Assembly (NCBI GenBank): GCA_947628325.1 | Contig: CANQZL010000050.1 | Coordinates: 1 to 9,275, forward strand | Direction: 5' to 3' | From: an uncultured Bacilli bacterium | Lineage (GTDB): Bacteria; Bacillota_I; Bacilli_A; RF39; UBA660 | Length of the DNA stretch: 9,275 bases | In this document: piece after piece, positions 6,676-9,275 of the stretch | Numbering within the stretch: position 1 is the stretch's first letter | Layout: every line of letters begins with the position of its first letter | Position numbers and translations under genes: made by a program | The notes under the pieces: generated by a model | What the model was told of the DNA's origin: nothing | Database searches by the model: none | What the model saw: only the letters and a program-made list of their open reading frames with translations

Positions 6676-7785
6676 TTATTTATTATTTCTACTTTTACTC
6701 TTTTCTAATCTTCTTTGTAGTCTTAGTCTATTTACTTCTTCTTTATTTTCTTTTTCTTTTTGATCTTTATATGTAGATAATGTAGATAGCATTTTTCTAT
6801 GTAGTTCATCTTCTTCTTCCGTAAAATGTAATGTATCAAGTAAATCTTGGATACTAACTACATTTAATCTTTCTTTATCACTAGTTTTATTAAAATATCC
6901 AACATAGCATAATGAATCTTTAGATCCACCCATTTTAACATATGTATTTAAGAAGTTTCTTAATCCTGGATCAGCTAAATCTATACCATATCTCATAGGA
7001 ACACTTAAATCTCTACCAAATTCTTTAGCAAATAATAAAGCACGACGAGGTCCCATTTTCTTTCCGCCTCTTTCAATAATACGATACATAACAGCATCTA
7101 GCATTCCACTTTTTCTAAGAGTTAAAAGTTTTACTTCATTTATAGCCGGTTCTATTTCATTTTCACTAGGTAAACAAATACCCTTCTTTTCTAATAAATT
7201 TAAGGCATCTGTAATATGTAATCCTTCTAAGTCTTTATCTTTTATTTTACCTTTTGTATAAAATTCCATTTTTTCAGATCTTGTAATATAACCATTACTA
7301 TCTAAATGCATATGTGAAACATTATGATTATAATCAACATATACTAAAGGACTATATACAGGTTCTGCAAAGAGTTCTTTTTCATTTGCTGGTAAAGAAT
7401 CAATAAATGCTTGCGTATTATAAAATTCATCCCAGTCTAAAATTCTAACATCTGAATTTTCCCCAACTTGACTATTAACATATTTATTTTTGTTAAACAT
7501 TTCATTACTTACTTTTGTTTGTTCTTGATTTATACTAGGTATAATTCTATTAACTTCATAATCAGGAAATCTTAGTTCATACCATACAACCATCTTATCA
7601 ATAAAGAATCTTAGTTCTTCTTCTGTACAATAACCATATCCATTAGGAATATCATACATATTAAGTTTATACCAATTAATAAAGTCATTTACTTTATCAG
7701 ATAATGTAACTGTTTTCTTCTGTTTCCTTTCTAATAATTGTTTTTTAATTTCATTTAATTCTTCTTTTCTTTTAAAAATTGACAT
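6676..7785 (-). CDS. Uncharacterised protein with charged helical ends
   Basis: 369 aa from ATG 7785; I do not recognise the family. The N-terminus (residues ~1-28, FKRKEELNEIKKQLLERKQK) and the C-terminus (~325-369, rich in Glu/Lys/Arg, ending KSKSRNNK) look like charged helices or coiled coil. The middle is globular, with the stretches GYGYCTEEELRFFIDKMVVW (~48-67), YSPLVYVDYNHNVSHMHLD (~143-161) and GPRRALLFAKEFGRD (~244-258). There is no signal peptide or membrane segment. The basic tail could contact nucleic acid, but that is a guess. Three in-frame starts exist: TTG 7791, ATG 7788 and ATG 7785. GGAGG (7793-7797) is 7 nt from ATG 7785 and 4 nt from ATG 7788, so 7785 is preferred. It has its own promoter and a strong terminator. 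Confidence 0.85.
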   Translation of the reverse strand: MSIFKRKEELNEIKKQLLERKQKKTVTLSDKVNDFINWYKLNMYDIPNGYGYCTEEELRFFIDKMVVWYELRFPDYEVNRIIPSINQEQTKVSNEMFNKNKYVNSQVGENSDVRILDWDEFYNTQAFIDSLPANEKELFAEPVYSPLVYVDYNHNVSHMHLDSNGYITRSEKMEFYTKGKIKDKDLEGLHITDALNLLEKKGICLPSENEIEPAINEVKLLTLRKSGMLDAVMYRIIERGGKKMGPRRALLFAKEFGRDLSVPMRYGIDLADPGLRNFLNTYVKMGGSKDSLCYVGYFNKTSDKERLNVVSIQDLLDTLHFTEEEDELHRKMLSTLSTYKDQKEKENKEEVNRLRLQRRLEKSKSRNNK

Positions 7786-7807
7786 CATCAAACCTCCATC
7801 TAAAATA

Positions 7808-7836
7808 ATTTTACCATATTATTTATTAAATATTAA
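7808..7836 (-). promoter_or_regulatory. Promoter of the 369-aa gene
   Basis: TTAATA (7831-7836), 17-bp spacer, TGgTAAAAT extended -10 (TAAAAT 7808-7813, TG at 7815-7816) on the - strand. Predicted start ~7801, only ~15 nt before the start codon. A 7-bp inverted repeat (ATTGTTT 7847-7853 / AAACAAT 7858-7864) lies just upstream and could be an operator. Confidence 0.65.
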
Positions 7837-8095
7837 TAATTATTTAATTGTTTATAAAAACAATCTTTATAAAGTATTTTAAAACTCGAACGCTAAAGTT
7901 CGAGTTAGATGTTATAAAGAAACTGCTTTTTATATAATTTTTAATTTTTTTATTTCTTATAATATTACTCATATTTTTTATAAGAATCATTTTATTATTT
8001 AAATTAAAAATTTTCCTTTTTTTAAATCGATTATTTTTTTCAACTTAAATAATATACTTACCTGTCTTTTATTGATATAAATAAGTATAAATGTC
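7837..8095. other. AT-rich intergenic stretch without a convincing gene
   Basis: Between the 369-aa gene's promoter and the + strand toxin promoter. It is almost entirely A/T runs. The one clear structure is the hairpin at 7881-7905, listed separately. A 49-codon - strand ORF starts at 7990 but has no properly placed ribosome binding site and reads through that hairpin. Confidence 0.6.
7881..7905 (-). terminator. Orphan terminator-like hairpin
   Basis: Perfect 8-bp stem ACTCGAAC (7884-7891) / GTTCGAGT (7898-7905), 6-nt loop, then a short UUUU (7881-7884) on the - strand. No U run on the + side, so if a terminator it serves leftward RNA. No clear gene lies immediately upstream of it on that strand. 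It may end an unrecognised small RNA or block read-through into the 369-aa gene. Confidence 0.5.
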
Positions 8096-8124
8096 TTGTG
8101 CCAAGAACAAATGTTTGTTATAAT
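8096..8124 (+). promoter_or_regulatory. Promoter of the small hydrophobic peptide gene
   Basis: TTGTGC (8096-8101), 17-bp spacer, TATAAT (8119-8124) with an extended TGt (8116-8118). The expected start, 6-8 bases downstream, falls on G8131, the first base of the 12-nt arm complementary to the RNA's 3' end. Confidence 0.8.
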
Positions 8125-8160
8125 ATTTATGGATACATTTGAAACATATCAGATGCTTTC

Positions 8161-8190
8161 CCTTTCGATTATCAAAAGATAAGAGAAAGG
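8161..8190 (+). promoter_or_regulatory. Local hairpin covering the toxin ribosome binding site
   Basis: CCTTTC (8161-8166) pairs with GAAAGG (8185-8190), then a tandem G.A mismatch, then TTATC (8169-8173) pairs with GATAA (8178-8182) around an AAAA loop. It covers the first two G (8189-8190) of the ribosome binding site. It competes with the 5'-3' pairing of 8160-8167, so it could be the early co-transcriptional form. An alternative SD mask pairs AAGGTGGT (8187-8194) with ATCACCTT (8260-8267) inside the ORF, and that one is compatible with the end-to-end fold. Confidence 0.6.
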
Positions 8191-8202
8191 TGGTGGTTCA
8201 TT

Positions 8203-8280
8203 ATGACAAAAAGAGAAATTTCTCAATTTATTATAATTCTACTATTATTCTTTATAGTAATCACCTTACTATTTAGATAA
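8203..8280 (+). CDS. 25-aa hydrophobic peptide, putative type I toxin
   Basis: The peptide begins MTKREISQ, has an unbroken hydrophobic helix at residues ~9-24 (Ile, Leu, Phe, Val rich) and ends LLFR. One membrane segment with a basic N-terminus and a C-terminal Arg is the usual design of membrane-acting type I toxins (TxpA, BsrG, Hok, AapA classes). The sequence is not one I can place in a named family. ATG 8203 follows GGTGGTG (8189-8195) with 7-nt spacing; tandem stops TAA TAA end it. Its promoter (8096-8124), terminator (8331-8370), mRNA end pairing and a convergent antisense RNA all support a real gene despite its size. It is the only + strand gene in the window. The alternative is a small regulatory membrane peptide that is not toxic. 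Confidence 0.75.
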   Translation: MTKREISQFIIILLLFFIVITLLFR

Positions 8281-8281
8281 T

Positions 8282-8319
8282 AAAACACATCTGATTTCAA
8301 CAACCGTTGATTTCAGATG
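8282..8319 (-). terminator. Terminator hairpin of the antisense RNA (shared stem-loop of the toxin 3' UTR)
   Basis: CATCTGA (8288-8294) / TCAGATG (8313-8319) and TCAAC (8297-8301) / GTTGA (8306-8310) are separated by a 2x2 internal loop; the apical loop is 4 nt. On the - strand it is followed by TGTTTTATTA. On the + strand the same stem has U.U instead of A.A mismatches and no U-tail, so there it is a plain 3' UTR hairpin. The complementary apical loops (AACC and GGTT) could seed contact between the two RNAs. Confidence 0.6.
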
Positions 8320-8330
8320 CTATCCGAAAG

Positions 8331-8370
8331 GGATTGCATTTGGTTCCCACAATCAAATGTATCCTTTTTT
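8331..8370 (+). terminator. Terminator of the toxin mRNA
   Basis: GGATTGCATTTG (8331-8342) pairs with CAAATGTATCC (8354-8364), with one bulged U and one G.U pair and an 11-nt loop, followed by TTTTTT (8365-8370). Its 3' arm is also the partner of the mRNA 5' end, so terminator and end-to-end pairing are mutually exclusive folds. Confidence 0.82.
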
Positions 8371-8398
8371 ATTTTATGCAAGTTTCCTTGCTATATTC

Positions 8399-8427
8399 AT
8401 AATAACATAAAAACGTACTTTTATCAA
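8399..8427 (-). promoter_or_regulatory. Promoter of the antisense antitoxin RNA
   Basis: TTGATA (8422-8427), 17-bp spacer, TATTAT (8399-8404) with an extended TGt (8405-8407) on the - strand. The -35 box lies inside the tRNA terminator hairpin and the terminator's U run forms part of the spacer. Confidence 0.75.
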
Positions 8428-8432
8428 GTACG
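8409..8432 (-). terminator. Rho-independent terminator of the tRNA-Glu transcript
   Basis: Perfect 7-bp stem CGTACTT (8414-8420) / AAGTACG (8426-8432), 5-nt loop, then five U on the - strand (8409-8413). A smaller hairpin CTCGA / TCGAG (8444-8448, 8453-8457) lies between it and the tRNA and may mark the 3' trailer for processing. Confidence 0.85.
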
Positions 8433-8470
8433 CTTCCTATTACCTCGAAAAATCGAGTTTATTATCTATC

Positions 8471-8547
8471 TGGTGACCTGTACGGGATTCGGACCCGTGT
8501 ATGTAACCTTGAGAGGGTTATGTGTTAAACCACTTCACCAACAGGCC
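8471..8547 (-). tRNA. tRNA-Glu (anticodon CTC), CCA encoded
   Basis: A full cloverleaf of 77 nt on the - strand: acceptor stem GGCCTGT / ACAGGTC (7 pairs, one G2.U71 as in other Glu tRNAs), D stem GTG / CAC, anticodon stem TAACC / GGTTA with loop CTCTCAA, T stem ACGGG / CCCGT, A73 and genomic CCA (8471-8473). The anticodon CTC is at 8511-8513 and reads GAG glutamate codons. The T-loop is TCCGAAT, so position 55 (8492) is C instead of the nearly invariant U that becomes pseudouridine. All stems pair perfectly, so it looks functional. Most small AT-rich genomes rely on tRNA-Glu(TTC), so this is likely an additional isoacceptor. Own promoter at 8575-8603. Confidence 0.95.
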
Positions 8548-8553
8548 ATAAGG

Positions 8554-8570
8554 AGTGTCTGAAAGACACT
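8554..8570 (-). promoter_or_regulatory. Perfect hairpin in the tRNA leader
   Basis: AGTGTCT (8554-8560) / AGACACT (8564-8570) with a 3-nt loop, between the tRNA promoter and the mature 5' end. There is no U run, so it is not a terminator. The predicted start (~8568) falls at its edge. It may be an operator overlapping the start site or a leader structure trimmed by RNase P. Confidence 0.5.
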
Positions 8571-8574
8571 AACA

Positions 8575-8603
8575 ATTGTATCATTTATATATATTTTTGA
8601 CAA
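8575..8603 (-). promoter_or_regulatory. Promoter of tRNA-Glu
   Basis: TTGTCA (8598-8603), 17-bp spacer, TACAAT (8575-8580) on the - strand. It lies 13 bp beyond the stop of the Bax inhibitor-1 gene. No terminator separates that gene from the tRNA, so some tRNA may also come from read-through. Confidence 0.82.
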
Positions 8604-8616
8604 TACTTAATTAATA

Positions 8617-9267
8617 TTAATCATTTGTTTTTCCAAATAATCTTAGTAAATCCAAGAATAAATTAATAAAGTCTAAAAATAATTGAAATGCACAATAAAT
8701 ACCTTTATTTTCAACATTAACTAAGAATGACTTATCTAAAGCTTTTTGAACATCATAAGCTGTATATGCACTAAAGATTAAAACTGAAACTATACATATA
8801 ACAATATTAAATGATTCACTTTTTACAAAGATATTTATAATTTCTAGAATAATAATTGCAAATAATGCAACTAATAAATATACTCCCCATTTAGATAAAT
8901 CTAATTTTGTAGTCTTACCAATTATTGCAAATGTTCCAAATATTACCGCTGTTGCTAAGAAGACAAATGCTAAACTACTAGCAGTATATACTGCAAATAT
9001 TCCTGTTAAACTTAATCCTGTTAAAGCTGTGTATAAAATATATAATAGTTTTGCCATACCAGGACTTAATTTAGTAATTCTTAATACTAAAACAAAAGCA
9101 ACTATTAATTCAGCAGCTAAGAATACCAAATATCCCCAACCATTTAAACAACCATAAACTAAGCTAACCATTTCATCACTAATAGTTGTAACATATGATA
9201 CTCCAAAACAAATTAATAAACCTATAAATAGCCATCCAAAGGCATCAGATAAAACTTTATTTTTCAT
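8617..9267 (-). CDS. Bax inhibitor-1 (BI-1/YetJ) family membrane protein
   Basis: 216 aa, usual family length. Hydrophobic segments at ~10-28, ~42-63, ~72-95, ~98-117, ~127-147, ~152-170 and a re-entrant-type C-terminal segment ~192-212 give the seven-helix BI-1 fold (Pfam PF01027). Family signatures are LTGLSLTGIF (~82-91), SAYTAYDVQ (~166-174) and LFLDFINLFLDLLRLFG (~196-212). Asp172 and Asp199 correspond to the di-aspartyl pair that gates a pH-sensitive calcium leak in Bacillus YetJ; that role is established for the homologue, not here. It acts in the cytoplasmic membrane. The ATG at 9267 is 6 bases from the window edge, and GGA at 9273-9275 on the - strand is the likely start of its ribosome binding site, so any promoter lies outside. 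No terminator follows; the tRNA-Glu promoter starts at once. Confidence 0.93.
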   Translation of the reverse strand: MKNKVLSDAFGWLFIGLLICFGVSYVTTISDEMVSLVYGCLNGWGYLVFLAAELIVAFVLVLRITKLSPGMAKLLYILYTALTGLSLTGIFAVYTASSLAFVFLATAVIFGTFAIIGKTTKLDLSKWGVYLLVALFAIIILEIINIFVKSESFNIVICIVSVLIFSAYTAYDVQKALDKSFLVNVENKGIYCAFQLFLDFINLFLDLLRLFGKTND

Positions 9268-9275
9268 TTTTTTCC

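Larger units (their letters stand above)
8131..8364 (+). repeat. Long-distance inverted repeats joining the two ends of the toxin mRNA
   Basis: Three nested blocks pair in register on the + strand RNA: 8131-8142 with 8353-8364 (GGATACATTTGA / TCAAATGTATCC, perfect 12 bp); 8148-8156 with 8336-8344 (9 bp, two G.U); and 8160-8167 with 8325-8332 (CCCTTTCG / CGAAAGGG, perfect 8 bp). This gives 29 pairs separated by small internal loops. The outermost arm begins at the predicted transcript start and ends exactly before the U-tail. A 5'-3' interaction that locks full-length mRNA is characteristic of hok, AapA and other type I toxin mRNAs. Confidence 0.8.
8281..8392 (-). ncRNA. Predicted antisense antitoxin RNA, ~110 nt, convergent with the toxin mRNA
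   Basis: A - strand promoter at 8399-8427 predicts a start at A8392. The RNA would open with a GAAA-tetraloop hairpin (GCAAG 8387-8391 / CTTGC 8378-8382) from its second base, cross an A-rich linker, then run antisense to the toxin 3' UTR, and end at the hairpin 8288-8319. About 90 nt overlap the toxin transcript, including the whole 3' arm (8353-8364) and the 8325-8344 pairing blocks. It does not reach the toxin ORF start, so action by duplex formation at the 3' UTR followed by RNase cleavage, as for RatA/TxpA or SR4/BsrG, is the expected mode. No ORF of note. Existence is inferred from promoter, terminator and position. Confidence 0.65.

Noticed and set aside
7844..7990. - strand ORF of ~49 codons starting ATG 7990
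   Set aside because: The nearest AAAGGA is too far upstream (~20 nt), the ORF reads through the 8-bp hairpin at 7884-7905, and its Lys/Ile/Asn bias is what random A/T sequence gives.
8229..8258. - strand TATAAT inside the toxin ORF as an alternative antisense promoter
   Set aside because: TATAAT (8230-8235) has no -35 match at 16-18 bp and no extended TG; the promoter at 8399-8427 is far better.
8471..8547. tRNA 3' end as an integration site with a second att copy
   Set aside because: No second copy of the tRNA 3' segment, integrase or transposase is present in the window.
8317..8562. + strand ORF of 81 codons
   Set aside because: It runs antisense through the tRNA, its terminator and the antisense RNA promoter, and has no ribosome binding site; its composition reflects those RNAs.
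161..9267. Mycoplasma-type code with TGA as tryptophan
   Set aside because: Tryptophans checked are encoded by TGG, and the reading frames close normally under the standard bacterial code.
1..9275. CRISPR array, insertion sequence or prophage
   Set aside because: No regularly spaced repeats, transposase, integrase or phage structural genes were seen on either strand.

Overview
The window is very AT-rich, low-GC Gram-positive-type DNA: AGGAGG-like ribosome binding sites, TTGACA/TATAAT promoters, many extended -10 boxes, short U-tailed hairpin terminators, all stops TAA, tryptophan encoded by TGG. This fits an AT-rich member of the Bacillota or Mollicutes-like (Mycoplasmatota/Erysipelotrichia-type) lineages, plausibly an uncultured gut bacterium. 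The species cannot be named from sequence alone.

Layout. Nearly everything reads leftwards (- strand), and most genes are separate units with their own promoter and terminator. From high to low coordinates: a Bax inhibitor-1 family membrane protein (8617-9267); a tRNA-Glu(CTC) with its own promoter and terminator (8409-8603); a compact convergent locus (8096-8427) holding the only + strand gene; an unrecognised 369-aa protein with charged, helical ends (6676-7785); a CmpB-family membrane protein (5850-6512); two adjacent diverged paralogues of unknown function (4324-5703 and 2906-4252); a class II Fic protein (1781-2773); and a membrane-anchored leucine-rich-repeat/transglutaminase-like protein (161-1687). 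A hairpin at the left edge (2-44) probably ends the last transcript.

The most interesting part is 8096-8427. A + strand promoter drives a predicted ~240-nt RNA encoding a 25-aa hydrophobic peptide. The predicted first 12 bases are perfectly complementary to the last 12 bases before the U-tail, and two further paired blocks extend this 5'-3' interaction. The ribosome binding site can pair either with a local hairpin or with an anti-SD inside the ORF. From the opposite side, a good - strand promoter (TTGATA, 17 bp, TGtTATTAT), overlapping the tRNA terminator, drives a predicted ~110-nt RNA antisense to the toxin 3' UTR, ending in its own hairpin. These are the hallmarks of a type I toxin-antitoxin module of the TxpA/RatA, BsrG/SR4, hok/Sok or AapA/IsoA kind. 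I do not recognise the peptide as a named family.

Other notable points are three 11-bp tandem repeats just upstream of the fic promoter, an inverted repeat that would mask the transglutaminase gene's ribosome binding site only in read-through RNA, a tRNA-Glu with C instead of U at T-loop position 55, and the paralogous pair of unknown proteins. All functional statements are from reading the sequence; no search or folding program was run.
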